Assembly: GCA_902497145.1 (NCBI GenBank)
Contig: CABVDR010000005.1
Span: 22,518 to 86,517, forward strand
From: an uncultured Oscillospiraceae bacterium
Lineage (GTDB): Bacteria; Bacillota; Clostridia; Oscillospirales; Oscillospiraceae
DNA: 64,000 nucleotides
Direction of reading: 5' to 3'
The translations under genes were made by a program, and so were the position numbers. Under the pieces are notes generated by a model. That model was not told the origin of the DNA, searched no databases, and was given only the letters and a program-made list of their open reading frames with translations. Positions 41,991-50,767 of this stretch are shown here, piece after piece (within the stretch, counting starts at the first letter, position 1; each line of letters begins with the position of its first letter).

Positions 41991-43450
41991 TTCGCCTCAG
42001 CCTCCTTCTTCGCTTGATTGGCCTCCATGGCCTCTACCAGGCCCTGGACACGGGTCTCATACTGGGCCTCATTAAAGTTCCGGGGATCGGCCTGGTCGCC
42101 GTCAAAGCCGGCGCAGGGGACACCCAGGTCCTTGGTAAAGCGGCGCTGCATCTCGGCCATGTAGCCGGACCAAGGCTTGCAGGAGCGGTTGTAGTGGACC
42201 AGCACGCCGTCCACCTTGTTGTCCCGGCAGATGCCCTCACGCCAATCCACGCCCTGCTCGATACACACGGAGTTGGGGGCCTTGTAGTAGGCGCGGGCCA
42301 TCTCATCCATGTTGTTGTACACGAAGCCGAAAGCGGGGGCGTACACCACGGCGGTGACGTTGACGCCGTTGGCCTTCAGAGGCTTAAAGAGGTTGGGCAG
42401 CTTGGGCCAGCAGGGGATGCCCTCGAACATGACGCGGTACTTCTCGGGGAAGGGAGTGGTGCTCTTGCCTTCCTTGACGGCCTCGGCCAGGTCCTTCTCC
42501 AGCAGCTCGAAGGCCTCAGCAGCCTCCACCTTGCCGCGGGCGGTCACCACGTCGGCCATGTGGTTAAACAGATCGAAGCCGCTGTAGGGGGCGGGCTTGT
42601 ACTGCAGGTAGTCACACACGCGCAGCCAGGCCTTAGCGGTGCGGTTGGCGTTCTCACAGGCGTGCTCGAACTTCTTCTCGTCAAACTTCTTGCCGGTGAT
42701 CTGCTCCAGCTGATGGATGGCAGCGTCGAACTGAGCACGGACATAAGCCACGTTGGTGTCGTGGACGTCCACAGTGTTGTTGTAGGGGATGTCGATCATG
42801 ATCAGGGGGATGTTGCACATACGGGCGATGTTCTCATACCACTTGGTCATGCAGTTACAGATGTTGTTGCAGCACAGCACGAAGTCAGGCTGAGGCATAC
42901 GCATCTGACGATAAGGCTTGATGGCCTCACGGCGGAAGTTCTTGTAGGCGATTTCCTTCTCGGTGGTCTCGGGCAGAGCCTCGATCTCATAGATGTCATC
43001 TAGCACGGTGTAGGGCTGCATGGTCTTGGGATCCTTCTTGGGCTTGCCGGTCTCGGGGTCGATGACCACGTTGCCGTTCTCGTCCTTGAGAGGCTTGCCG
43101 CTCTTGGGATCGATGATATACTCCAGGGTCTCGGGGTCAAACTTCCGGGATGCACGCTTGCCGGCGGCATAAGCCAGGCTGATACGGGCGTAACCGCAGA
43201 TGTCGTTGTCGTAGCCCAGATCCTCGGCAGCCTTACACATGATTTCACCGTCACGGTTGGCGGCGATACCAGCGGCCTGGTTCTCGGGATACATGACATT
43301 CAGATCAAAGGCCTCAGCCAGCTCGCAGGGGAACTTGGAGCTGGACCAACCAACCAACTTGCCCTCGGCATGGGCCTTGCGGGCATCAGCATACACATCC
43401 TCGACGACCTTGCGCAGGGCCTTGACGCCGGGGCTCACTTCTTTAGCCAT
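41987..43450 (-). CDS. hgdA: (R)-2-hydroxyglutaryl-CoA dehydratase component D, alpha subunit
   Basis: A 487-residue subunit. WSSSKFPCELAEAFDL, YPENQAAGIAANRDGE, ICGYARISLAYAAGKR, PDFVLCCNNICNCMTKWYE and VHYNRSCKPWSGYMAEMQRR are diagnostic, and the CC...C...C and SCKPW cysteines include the [4Fe-4S] ligands of component D. A charged loop with a repeated DP-SGKP-KD pattern (about residues 105-140) resembles a loop known in the Acidaminococcus protein. It is read between hgdC and hgdB in the order hgdC-hgdA-hgdB seen in other glutamate fermenters. Confidence 0.95.
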   Translation of the reverse strand: MAKEVSPGVKALRKVVEDVYADARKAHAEGKLVGWSSSKFPCELAEAFDLNVMYPENQAAGIAANRDGEIMCKAAEDLGYDNDICGYARISLAYAAGKRASRKFDPETLEYIIDPKSGKPLKDENGNVVIDPETGKPKKDPKTMQPYTVLDDIYEIEALPETTEKEIAYKNFRREAIKPYRQMRMPQPDFVLCCNNICNCMTKWYENIARMCNIPLIMIDIPYNNTVDVHDTNVAYVRAQFDAAIHQLEQITGKKFDEKKFEHACENANRTAKAWLRVCDYLQYKPAPYSGFDLFNHMADVVTARGKVEAAEAFELLEKDLAEAVKEGKSTTPFPEKYRVMFEGIPCWPKLPNLFKPLKANGVNVTAVVYAPAFGFVYNNMDEMARAYYKAPNSVCIEQGVDWREGICRDNKVDGVLVHYNRSCKPWSGYMAEMQRRFTKDLGVPCAGFDGDQADPRNFNEAQYETRVQGLVEAMEANQAKKEAEAK

Positions 43451-43504
43451 TGTTGTGTCCTCCTCACTTAAAAATCGTCCATATTGTTGTTTTTCGCAAA
43501 AGGG

Positions 43505-44302
43505 TCAGCCCTTTTGCTCCTTCAGATACCGCTGATATGCAAACAGCGCCGCCCCCAGGGCACCGTTATACTGGGTCAGGGGGGAAGTGTGGATGGTGTG
43601 TCCCAGTTCCTCCTCCAGAGCCTTGACTACCCCGGAGTTCTGGGCCACGCCGCCGGTCATTACCACCAGCTCCCGTACGCCCACGCGGTGGGCCAGGCCG
43701 GCCACACGGGCGGCCACGGAATGGTGGATGCCGTTGATAATGTCGCACTTGTCGGTGTCCATCGCCAGCTGGCTGATGACTTCGCTTTCCGCAAATACGG
43801 TACAGGTGGAGCTGATGGCCACATCTTTGGTGGATTTGGCCGCCAGATCTCCCAGCTCCTCCACCTTTACCTCCAGCACCCGGGCCATAACATCCAGGAA
43901 CCGGCCGGTACCGGCGGCACATTTGTCGTTCATGACAAAGTTGGTCATCACACCGTTTTCCACCTGCAGGACCTTCACGTCCTGGCCGCCGATGTCGATG
44001 ACGGTGTGCACGTCGGGGAACAGGAAACTGGCCCCCTTGGCGTGACAGCTCAGCTCGCTCATCTGGTGGTCGGCGATCCCCTCCAGGGAATTGCGGCCAT
44101 AGCCGGTAGCAAGCACGTAAGCCATCTGGTCCCGGGTCATCCCCGCATTCTCCAGCACCTCGGAAATGGCCCGCTGGGGACCGCTGGTGCCGGCGCCTAC
44201 GGAGATAAGAGACTTGCTGACAATGTCCTTGCCGTTGCACAGCATCACGCACTTGGAGGCAGTAGAACCAATATCGATACCAAGAGTGTAAATCTTATCC
44301 AT
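43505..44302 (-). CDS. hgdC: 2-Hydroxyglutaryl-CoA dehydratase activator (component A)
   Basis: A 265-residue archerase of the ASKHA fold. LGIDIGSTASKCVML is the ATP-phosphate motif, NDKCAAGTGRFLDVMA and SSTCTVFAESEVI carry the two Cys that bridge one [4Fe-4S] cluster between the two monomers. ATP hydrolysis drives a single electron onto HgdAB to start catalysis. The ATG at 44302 is preferred to an in-frame TTG one codon earlier. It lies between gcdA and hgdA; two hairpins (44332-44386) lie upstream and could tune its level, since only catalytic amounts are needed. Confidence 0.95.
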   Translation of the reverse strand: MDKIYTLGIDIGSTASKCVMLCNGKDIVSKSLISVGAGTSGPQRAISEVLENAGMTRDQMAYVLATGYGRNSLEGIADHQMSELSCHAKGASFLFPDVHTVIDIGGQDVKVLQVENGVMTNFVMNDKCAAGTGRFLDVMARVLEVKVEELGDLAAKSTKDVAISSTCTVFAESEVISQLAMDTDKCDIINGIHHSVAARVAGLAHRVGVRELVVMTGGVAQNSGVVKALEEELGHTIHTSPLTQYNGALGAALFAYQRYLKEQKG

Positions 44303-44331
44303 CAAACTCGCTCCGTCAAAAATATGGTGTC

Positions 44332-44386
44332 TCCCGCCTGAGGCGGGAAGGGATACGCGCTACCGGGACCCCGGCTGGGGTCCCGG
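44332..44386 (-). promoter_or_regulatory. Two hairpins between gcdA and hgdC
   Basis: TCCCGCCT/AGGCGGGA (44332-44348) and CCGGGACCCC/GGGGTCCCGG (44363-44386) form two perfect stems in the 112-base gap. No U-run follows. They may attenuate transcription or protect the gcdA mRNA end. Confidence 0.5.
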
Positions 44387-44414
44387 CGCACATGCCGGTC
44401 GCTTTGGGCCGGTC

Positions 44415-46178
44415 TTACTTCTTGAAGGTCTCGTAGTCCCGGATGGTACGGGGCAGCAGCATCTGGTGGAAGGGGCAGATGCTCTCGGGATTCTGATAGC
44501 AGGAATCGGTGAAGGCCACGATGTAGTTGCGCATCATGGGCAGATCCACGATCTCGTCCACCAGGCCAGCCTGGGCACAGAACAGAGGCTTGGACTTCAC
44601 GTCGTAGTCGTCGATCAGGGCGTTCATCTTGTCGATGGTGGGCTGCAGATCCTTGCCAGCCTTCTGATCCTTGGCCAGACGGCCGGTGTACATGGCGTTG
44701 GCAGCGGTCTTGCCGTTCATAACGTTGATCTCGGTGGCAGCAGTGCCCAGAGAGAAGGCGTTGTTGTCGTTGCCCTGCGGGCCGCCCAGCACGTAGTGGG
44801 CAGCGGCGGTGCCGCGGCGCAGAGTGATCTCCATCATGGGCAGCTTGCTGTTCTGGATGGAGTAGATGAGGCTCTGGCCCAGGCCCAGCAGCTCGGCGAC
44901 CTCGGCGTCGTCGCCCACGTCGATGCCGGTGGTATCCTGGATCCAGATCATGGGCAGACGGTCACGGGCACACAGGGTGACGAACTCGTTCATCTTGATC
45001 AGGCCCTGGCGGTACAGCTTGCCGCCGGCGCCCATGGACTGGCCATACTTGGCCACCTTATACTCGGGATAGTTGGGGAACACGCCCTGCTGGTTGGCAA
45101 CCACGCCCACCAGAAGGCCGTCCACCTTGGCGATACCGGTGATCATCTCAGGACCGTAGCCCTTCTTGTACTCCATGAACTGGCTGCCGTCGAAGAGGCG
45201 GGCGATGACAGAGTACATATCGTAGGGGCGGTTCTTGTTGTTGAGCACCAAGTCATACAGCTCCATGTCGGAAGCGGCAGGAGACTGAGGAGTATCCACA
45301 CGGAAGAACTCCAGGTCGTAGGAGGGCAGCATGTCCACATACTTCTTGATGCCCTCGATGACGCCCTCCTGGGTCTGGTAGACCTCACGGAAGAAGCCGG
45401 TCTGGCCGTAGTGGATGGAGACAGATCCGGGAGGATCGGCCCGCAGGCCCTTGGTGGCCTCGATCTGGGCCAGAGCGGCCTCCATGTCCACATGGGGCTT
45501 GGGGTTCATGCCGCCCACGATGCCGGCGCCGCCCACGGCCATGTTTGCCTTCTCATGGGCGATGAGGATGGTGGGGCTGATGGAGTGATAGCCGCCGCCA
45601 GCGGGGTTGGTGCCGTGGATGCCGACAATGACGGGAATACCCATCTGGTTGAGCTCAGAATTGCGATAGAAGGGGGTACCGCCGCCGCGACGGTTGGGGT
45701 ACACCTTCTCCTGCTCGTCCAGCTCTACGCCGGCACACTCCAGCAGGTAAATCAGGGGGATGCGCAGACGCTTGGCGGTATCGCTGCCGCGCAGCAGGTT
45801 GTCAGCCTGGCCAGGCACCCAGGTACCGGCGTGCTTCTTGTTATCGGAAGCAATGATGCAGCACCACTTGCCGTTGACGCGGCCCAGACCCTTGATGATG
45901 GAGGTGGAGCCGTTCTTGTTGTGCTGAGGGTTATACAGGCTGTTCAGGGGGCACCAGGTGCCGGGATCCACCAGCAGGGAGACACGCTGCATGGCGGTCA
46001 GCTGACCCTTGGCGTTCATCGCCTCATCGGGCTTGCCGGCGGACAGGGCGTCCACAATGTGGGAGTGGATGTCCTCCTCAATCGCCTTCAGCTCGGCCAC
46101 GTTCTCCGCGTTGGGACGCACGGCCTTGCCCACGGTGGGCATATTCTGGAAATAACGAGGCATGGAATAGTTACCCAA
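44415..46178 (-). CDS. gcdA: Glutaconyl-CoA decarboxylase alpha subunit (carboxyltransferase)
   Basis: A 587-residue carboxyltransferase that moves CO2 from glutaconyl-CoA to the biotin of GcdC, giving crotonyl-CoA. The crotonase-like N and C halves are visible: GWVPGQ-type substrate loop (KHAGTWVPGQADNLLRGSD), NRRGGGTPFYRNSELNQMG, GTNPAGGGYHS, GGAGIVGGMNPKPHVD, then IWIQDTTGIDVGDDAEVAEL and HYVLGGPQGNDNNAFSLGTA. Translation starts at TTG (46178); AGGAGGA 8 bases upstream and the family start YSMPRYFQNMP support this. It follows gctB by 54 bases and precedes hgdC, which places carboxyltransferase early in the operon. Confidence 0.95.
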   Translation of the reverse strand: MGNYSMPRYFQNMPTVGKAVRPNAENVAELKAIEEDIHSHIVDALSAGKPDEAMNAKGQLTAMQRVSLLVDPGTWCPLNSLYNPQHNKNGSTSIIKGLGRVNGKWCCIIASDNKKHAGTWVPGQADNLLRGSDTAKRLRIPLIYLLECAGVELDEQEKVYPNRRGGGTPFYRNSELNQMGIPVIVGIHGTNPAGGGYHSISPTILIAHEKANMAVGGAGIVGGMNPKPHVDMEAALAQIEATKGLRADPPGSVSIHYGQTGFFREVYQTQEGVIEGIKKYVDMLPSYDLEFFRVDTPQSPAASDMELYDLVLNNKNRPYDMYSVIARLFDGSQFMEYKKGYGPEMITGIAKVDGLLVGVVANQQGVFPNYPEYKVAKYGQSMGAGGKLYRQGLIKMNEFVTLCARDRLPMIWIQDTTGIDVGDDAEVAELLGLGQSLIYSIQNSKLPMMEITLRRGTAAAHYVLGGPQGNDNNAFSLGTAATEINVMNGKTAANAMYTGRLAKDQKAGKDLQPTIDKMNALIDDYDVKSKPLFCAQAGLVDEIVDLPMMRNYIVAFTDSCYQNPESICPFHQMLLPRTIRDYETFKK

Positions 46179-46232
46179 TGTCAGTTCCTCCTATACTTTA
46201 TAAGTTAATACGTATCGTCTCTCTCAGGGAGA

Positions 46233-47036
46233 TTAGTCCTTCGGCACCTTGATGAAGGCCTGGCCGGGGTCAATCTCCTCGCGGATCAGCTTGATGATGT
46301 CGGGGCCGGGGCCTTCCATCAGCTCAGCGCGGGACACGTCGATCTCAAAGCCGGTGTTCTCCTGGACCATCTCAGGGCTGGAGAACGGATAGTAGTAGGC
46401 CAGATACATCTTCTTGGTCTCGTCATCAAACTTCATGATGCCCAGATCGGTAACCACCATCTGAGGACCGCGGTTGCCGGGCAGGCCGGCGCGCTCACGG
46501 CCGCCGGGGCCGTCCATCCAGCCGCAGGAGGTGATGTAGTCGATCTTCTCCATGAAGCGGCGCTTCTGGTGCTGCATCATGATGATGGTGTTGCAGTAGG
46601 TGGCGATGCCGTTGGCGCCGCCGGAGCCGGTGAACCGGGTCTGGGGCTTCACATAGTCGCCCTTGCCGTAGATGCAGGTGGAGTTCACGTTGCCGTAGGG
46701 GTCGATCTGAGCGCCGCCGATGAAGGCCACCAGACGGTCCTCGTCGTGCAGCCACTCGTTGGCCTCAAAGCCTACGAACCGCACGTTGGGCCACTGCACG
46801 GCGCAGTGAGCCATGAAGCGGTTGTCGCCCACGGAACGGGGCACTTCCACGGGGGAGCAGTCCATCAGGCCGCTCTCCACGATGGGGTGGCAGGAGGGGC
46901 AGACAGCCCGCTTAGCCAGGGAGGCGCCGATCAGAGGAAGGCCGGTGCCCACGATGACGATCTGATTCTCCTTAATGTTCTTAGCAATGGCATAAGCCTG
47001 CATTTCCTGCTTGGTGTACTTTGTATAATCAGACAT
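46233..47036 (-). CDS. gctB: Glutaconate CoA-transferase subunit B
   Basis: A 267-residue subunit of the class I CoA-transferase that activates (R)-2-hydroxyglutarate with CoA from acetyl-CoA. CHPIVESGLMDCSP contains the Glu that forms the covalent CoA thioester in this family. IVGTGLPLIGASLAKR, GGAQIDPYGNVNSTCIY and MMQHQKRRFMEKIDYITSCG are also typical. The ATG at 47036 follows GGAGGTAT. It is 21 bases after gctA, as expected for the two chains of one heterooctamer. Confidence 0.94.
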   Translation of the reverse strand: MSDYTKYTKQEMQAYAIAKNIKENQIVIVGTGLPLIGASLAKRAVCPSCHPIVESGLMDCSPVEVPRSVGDNRFMAHCAVQWPNVRFVGFEANEWLHDEDRLVAFIGGAQIDPYGNVNSTCIYGKGDYVKPQTRFTGSGGANGIATYCNTIIMMQHQKRRFMEKIDYITSCGWMDGPGGRERAGLPGNRGPQMVVTDLGIMKFDDETKKMYLAYYYPFSSPEMVQENTGFEIDVSRAELMEGPGPDIIKLIREEIDPGQAFIKVPKD

Positions 47037-47057
47037 GACGATATACCTCCCTACTTC

Positions 47058-48155
47058 TTAGTGTCTGGTGGAATAACCCAGGTGGGGCTCATTCTTCAGC
47101 CGCATCAGGCGAGAACCGCCGATCTTATCCAGCAGCTCGTCGTTGTCCTTGACGCTGTAAACCCACTTGTCCAGATAGTCCTTGAAGGTCTCGGGGAACG
47201 CCACGCCGTTCTTGGCGTCCTCGGCAGCCTTGCGGGCCTTGGCAGCGGCATCGGCCAGCTTGGCGTCGTCGGGCTTGCCGGCGGCAGCCTTCTCGGCCTT
47301 GACAGCGGCCTTCTCCAGCTGGGCCTTGGCATCCTCCTGATCCTGATACTTGGAGGCCTTGTCGTACTCCTTCAGGGCGTGGGAGTCGTTGTCGTAGTAG
47401 TTGTAGCACTGAGAGGGCCAAGCGCCGTAGGGGCAGTGGACCACTGCGTTGACGCACTCGCCGAACACCTTGGTCAGGGTGGGATCGCGGCGGATGTACT
47501 CGTCGCTCACCAGCTCCTCACAGGTGACAATGACCTTGCGGGCAGCCACGGCGATGTCCACGTCGTGGAACTCGTCGCCCTCGATGATGCAGGTGCCGTC
47601 GGGAGAGGCCTTCTGCACGTGGATGACAGCGGTGTCCAGCTTGGGCACGGGGACCGCGATCACCTTCTGGCCGGGCTCAAAGGGGTTGTCGATCTCCACA
47701 CACTTGAGATCGTCCACCTTCTCCAGCGCCTTGCGCTGCTCCTCGCTGATGCCCCAGTACTTCACCAGACCGGAGCCCTGCATCAGGCGCACAGGCAGGA
47801 AGGGCAGGCCCAGAGAGGCGGCATGCAGCTGAAGCATCAGCACGTCCTGGGAGTAGTCCTCGTAAGTCAGCTCGCCCTTCTCGATGGCAGCACGGAAGCG
47901 GCGGGAGACGTTGGTGTAGCCGGAGTTAGCAGTATAGCAGTTAATGTAGGCCTTGACACGCTTCTCACCGATCAGCATGTCCCAGTCGCCGCCGGCGGGA
48001 CCCGCCCAGACGGTGAAGTCCTTCTGACCCTGACGGAGGATCTCGCCCACCACAGCGTAGGGCTTACGGTTGGTCGTAAAGCCGCCGAAGGAGATGCAGT
48101 CTCCGCTTTCGACAAATTTTGCGACCGCGTCGTGCAAGGTGTAGACTTTGTTCAT
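47058..48155 (-). CDS. gctA: Glutaconate CoA-transferase subunit A, with an Ala/Lys-rich insertion
   Basis: A 365-residue subunit, about 45 longer than the 320-residue Acidaminococcus protein. FGGFTTNRKPYAVVGEILRQ, AGGDWDMLIGEKRVKAYINC, YTANSGYTNVSRRFR and LMQGSGLVKYWG are diagnostic. Between YDKASKYQD and the C-terminal FKDYLDKWVY lies an inserted stretch (about residues 275-322) made almost only of Ala, Lys, Glu and Asp, predicted to be one or two charged helices. The start at 48155 is chosen over an in-frame ATG at 48170, which has no ribosome binding site. It is the first gene of the operon and diverges from the AraC-type gene. Confidence 0.93.
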   Translation of the reverse strand: MNKVYTLHDAVAKFVESGDCISFGGFTTNRKPYAVVGEILRQGQKDFTVWAGPAGGDWDMLIGEKRVKAYINCYTANSGYTNVSRRFRAAIEKGELTYEDYSQDVLMLQLHAASLGLPFLPVRLMQGSGLVKYWGISEEQRKALEKVDDLKCVEIDNPFEPGQKVIAVPVPKLDTAVIHVQKASPDGTCIIEGDEFHDVDIAVAARKVIVTCEELVSDEYIRRDPTLTKVFGECVNAVVHCPYGAWPSQCYNYYDNDSHALKEYDKASKYQDQEDAKAQLEKAAVKAEKAAAGKPDDAKLADAAAKARKAAEDAKNGVAFPETFKDYLDKWVYSVKDNDELLDKIGGSRLMRLKNEPHLGYSTRH

Positions 48156-48231
48156 AATTAAAACCCCCATTACACAATTTTTTGATGTACGGTTTTCTCT
48201 TGTTTCAGCTTGCCTTCACAGGCTTCCCAGG

Positions 48232-48259
48232 ATACTATGCGCCGGTTCATCAGTTGCAA
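48232..48259 (-). promoter_or_regulatory. Candidate promoter of the gct-hgd-gcd operon
   Basis: Minus-strand TTGCAA and TAGTAT are separated by 16 bases. Both boxes are two mismatches from consensus, which would suit a promoter that needs an activator such as the divergent AraC-type protein. Start of gctA is 77 bases downstream. Confidence 0.35.
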
Positions 48260-48307
48260 GTCTACCACAAGATGTGCATAAGGTCTTTGGGGAACTTGGC
48301 GAAAAGT

Positions 48308-48336
48308 TTGCATATCTTCGCTTCCCATGCTATAAT
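48308..48336 (+). promoter_or_regulatory. Candidate promoter of the AraC-type regulator
   Basis: A perfect extended -10 (TGCTATAAT, 48328-48336) with TTGCAT 17 bases before it. It faces away from the gct promoter region about 50 bases off, so one regulator-binding site could serve both. Confidence 0.55.
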
Positions 48337-48425
48337 GCTATCATAACACAACGAACAAAAACGAGCAAGGCTCCGCCCTGCCTTTTTGCTTGAATTGTAC
48401 AGTTTTTTCTATGGGAGGCCCATTT

Positions 48426-49277
48426 ATGACCCATGTTGACTTTCATCTTCAACTGAATCACAATGAAACCTGGAGCATGAGCCGGCTCCATTTTCATGAC
48501 TACTATGAACTTTTTCTCCCTCTGACCAGCCCCGGCAATATTTTCGTCAATGATCAGGTCTATCCCCTGCGCCGGGGCACGTTATACCTGATTGGAGAAA
48601 ACACCCTCCACCGCACCATTGCCACCGGTTTTCACGCCCGCTATGTTCTCCATGTCAGCCGCAAAACCCTATCCGACCTGTCTACTCCGCAGACAGATTT
48701 TACCCAGCTGACCCGGGACAGCTTTCTGCGGGCCACCATGACCAGCGAACAGATGATCGAAATTATTGAGCTCTTCCAGGCCCTGGAGCGCAATAAAAAT
48801 GACGGCAGCTTCGGCAGCGACGTCCACCAGGCCATCTCCCTGTTAAACCTGCTGCTGAAGGTCACCCCCATTCTCACCTCCGCTACTGCCGGCGACGCCG
48901 TGCGCAACAAGGATTTTCTCCGGGTCTCCCCCATTCTGGACTACATCCGCAATAATCTCTCTGAGCCTCTTACGCTGGACCAGATTGCCAGTCAGTTCTA
49001 CATCAGCAAGCATTACCTGTGCCGGATCTTCAAATCCGCTACCGGCTTCTCTGTCATGGAGTACATTATATATAGCCGGGTCCTCAAGGCCCGCCAGCTG
49101 CTGAAGGAGGGAGTCAGCGTCCAGCAGGCCGGCGAGATGTCCGGTTTCTCGGACAACTCCCACTTTATCCGCACCTTCGGCCACCTCACCGGCACCTCCC
49201 CCGGACGCTACGCCCGGGAGTACCAGACCAGCGATCAGGTGCTTCTCCGGGAAAACAGCAAGGTAGGAAAGAGCTAA
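48426..49277 (+). CDS. AraC-family transcriptional regulator
   Basis: A 283-residue regulator. The N-terminal cupin-type sensing domain (about 1-140) has HFHDYYELFLPL and LRRGTLYLIGENTLHR. The C-terminal double helix-turn-helix (about 180-280) has LTLDQIASQFYISKHYLCRIFKSATG (split here: first helix LTLDQIASQFYIS, recognition SKHYLCRIFK), VQQAGEMSGFSDNSHFIRTF and GTSPGRYARE. The ATG at 48426 has GGGAGG 7-8 bases upstream; an earlier in-frame TTG lacks one. It is divergent from gctA, so it likely controls glutamate fermentation (inference from position). The inducing ligand cannot be read. Confidence 0.88.
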   Translation: MTHVDFHLQLNHNETWSMSRLHFHDYYELFLPLTSPGNIFVNDQVYPLRRGTLYLIGENTLHRTIATGFHARYVLHVSRKTLSDLSTPQTDFTQLTRDSFLRATMTSEQMIEIIELFQALERNKNDGSFGSDVHQAISLLNLLLKVTPILTSATAGDAVRNKDFLRVSPILDYIRNNLSEPLTLDQIASQFYISKHYLCRIFKSATGFSVMEYIIYSRVLKARQLLKEGVSVQQAGEMSGFSDNSHFIRTFGHLTGTSPGRYAREYQTSDQVLLRENSKVGKS

Positions 49278-49285
49278 CAAGTACA

Positions 49286-49315
49286 AAAACGGAGCGGCAT
49301 ACGCCGCTCCGTTTT
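49286..49315. terminator. Bidirectional terminator after the AraC-type gene
   Basis: AAAACGGAGCGGC (49286-49298) pairs with GCCGCTCCGTTTT (49303-49315) around ATAC. It lies between the convergent regulator gene and the yitT-like gene and has A/T-runs at both ends. Confidence 0.9.
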
Positions 49316-49324
49316 CTTGTCTTT

Positions 49325-50203
49325 TTAATTTCTGGGCCGACGGTAGAAATTGCCCGCCAAGCGCTCTGTGCGCAGGATGTTGATAAAGGCCTTGGGGTCG
49401 GCCTGGTGGACCATTTTAGTCACCTTACGCACCTCACCCACGTACACCACCGAGTAAATAAGCACGCAGCGCTCCCCGTTGTAGAGACCCACGCCTTCCA
49501 CCAGAGTGGCGGTGTGATGCAGGTCCTGGATCTGGGCGCACACGCCACCCGCGCTTTCACGGCCGGTGACAATGAGCAGAGTAACCTGGGTGCTGTCCGG
49601 ATCCATGATACGCACCACCTGGGTGGAGGCAAACTGGAAAATAATGGAGTACAGGGCAGATTCCCAACCAAACAGTGCTCCCGCGATCAGCAGCATCACC
49701 ACGTTACCCGCCAAGATGTAGTTCCAGGTACTCACGTTCCACCGCTCCATCAAGGGAATGGCAATAAAGTCGGTGCCGCCGCTGGTAATACGCACATACA
49801 GGCAGATGCCGATGGACACGCCGTTAATGAGTCCGCCGAACACTGCCACCAGCAGGGGATCCTCCGTAATAGGGAACGAGGGCACCAGATCGGTAAAGAC
49901 GCTGGTAAGCAGGATGACAAAGCAGGACCACAGGGTAAACCGCTTCCCCACGTACTTCAGACAGAACAGAGCGGGCAGGGCGTTGATGGCGATGTTGATG
50001 GGACCGAAGGGCAGTTCCACCCCGGCAAACTCCCAGGCGCACCGCATAATCAGACGGGTCAGCCCTGTAAAGCCTCCGGGAAACAGGTCGCCCGCCTGGA
50101 CAAAGCTGTTGAGGTTGACGGCTACGATCAGGGCGGAGATCACTGAAATGATCAGCCGGGCCACAACAGACTCGGCCAAATCCCGCTTTTGATGTTCCTT
50201 CAC
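49325..50203 (-). CDS. YitT-family membrane protein (DUF2179 C-terminal domain)
   Basis: A 292-residue protein with five or six membrane helices in the first 200 residues (for example LIISVISALIVAVNLNSFV and GGLINGVSIGICLYVR), including FPGGFTGLTRL and SGGTDFIAIPL, the paired motifs of the YitT/YqfU family. The C-terminal soluble DUF2179 domain (about 205-285) has LLIVTGRESAGGVCAQI and VVYVGEVRKV. The family is widespread in Firmicutes; its transport role is unproven. The start is GTG at 50203, with GGAGGTG upstream. It is 19 bases downstream of pgsA. Confidence 0.9.
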   Translation of the reverse strand: MKEHQKRDLAESVVARLIISVISALIVAVNLNSFVQAGDLFPGGFTGLTRLIMRCAWEFAGVELPFGPINIAINALPALFCLKYVGKRFTLWSCFVILLTSVFTDLVPSFPITEDPLLVAVFGGLINGVSIGICLYVRITSGGTDFIAIPLMERWNVSTWNYILAGNVVMLLIAGALFGWESALYSIIFQFASTQVVRIMDPDSTQVTLLIVTGRESAGGVCAQIQDLHHTATLVEGVGLYNGERCVLIYSVVYVGEVRKVTKMVHQADPKAFINILRTERLAGNFYRRPRN

Positions 50204-50222
50204 AGAGACACCTCCGTCGGTC

Positions 50223-50750
50223 TTATTTCACCTGGGACAGCACATCCAGATTTTTCATAAAGTATTCCACGCCGGACCAGATGGTGGTCAGCACGATCAC
50301 CGCCACACAAATGGCATTCAGTTCCATAAACTGGGGAACCAACAGCATCAGGCAGATGCATACCATAGTGGAAGCGGTCTTCACCTTGCCCGACCATCCG
50401 GCCGCAATCACACGGCCCTTGTCCGCGGCCACCATCCGCAGACCGGACACGGCAAACTCCCGCACAATTACAATGAGCAGAGCCCAACCAGGCATCTGGC
50501 CGATTTCCACAAACCACAGCATGGCGGCGGTCACCAGACACTTATCTGCCAGGGGATCCATAAACTTGCCGAAATCGGTGGTCTGATTATAATGCCGGGC
50601 AATATATCCATCCAGGGTATCCGTGAGGCTGGCCACGATGAAGATGGCCAGCGCCCAGTAGTTGGCCCCGGGCACATGCAGGTAGAGCACCAGCAAAAAC
50701 AGGGGAATCATGACCACCCGGGCCAGGGTCAGCTTATTTGCGGTATTCAT
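50223..50750 (-). CDS. pgsA: CDP-diacylglycerol-glycerol-3-phosphate 3-phosphatidyltransferase
   Basis: A 175-residue integral membrane enzyme that makes phosphatidylglycerophosphate from CDP-diacylglycerol. The CDP-alcohol phosphotransferase signature D-x2-DG-x2-AR-x8-G-x3-D-x3-D is complete: DTLDGYIARHYN, then G-K-F-M-D-P-L-A-D. ANKLTLARVVMIPLFLLVLY is the usual N-terminus, and four to five helices are present. It follows rimO by 17 bases on the same strand; rimO-pgsA-recA neighbourhoods are common in Firmicutes. Confidence 0.95.
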   Translation of the reverse strand: MNTANKLTLARVVMIPLFLLVLYLHVPGANYWALAIFIVASLTDTLDGYIARHYNQTTDFGKFMDPLADKCLVTAAMLWFVEIGQMPGWALLIVIVREFAVSGLRMVAADKGRVIAAGWSGKVKTASTMVCICLMLLVPQFMELNAICVAVIVLTTIWSGVEYFMKNLDVLSQVK

Positions 50751-50767
50751 GGGACGTTCAGCTCCTC

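Noticed and set aside
43020..43140. Charged loop with a repeated DP-SGKP-KD pattern in HgdA
   Set aside because: A similar loop is known in the Acidaminococcus subunit, so it is family-typical rather than a new insertion.
44466..48161. Very long open frames antisense to gcdA, gctB and gctA
   Set aside because: They arise from strong codon bias of highly expressed GC-rich genes on the other strand; the encoded sequences are His/Leu/Gly-rich without motifs or ribosome binding sites.
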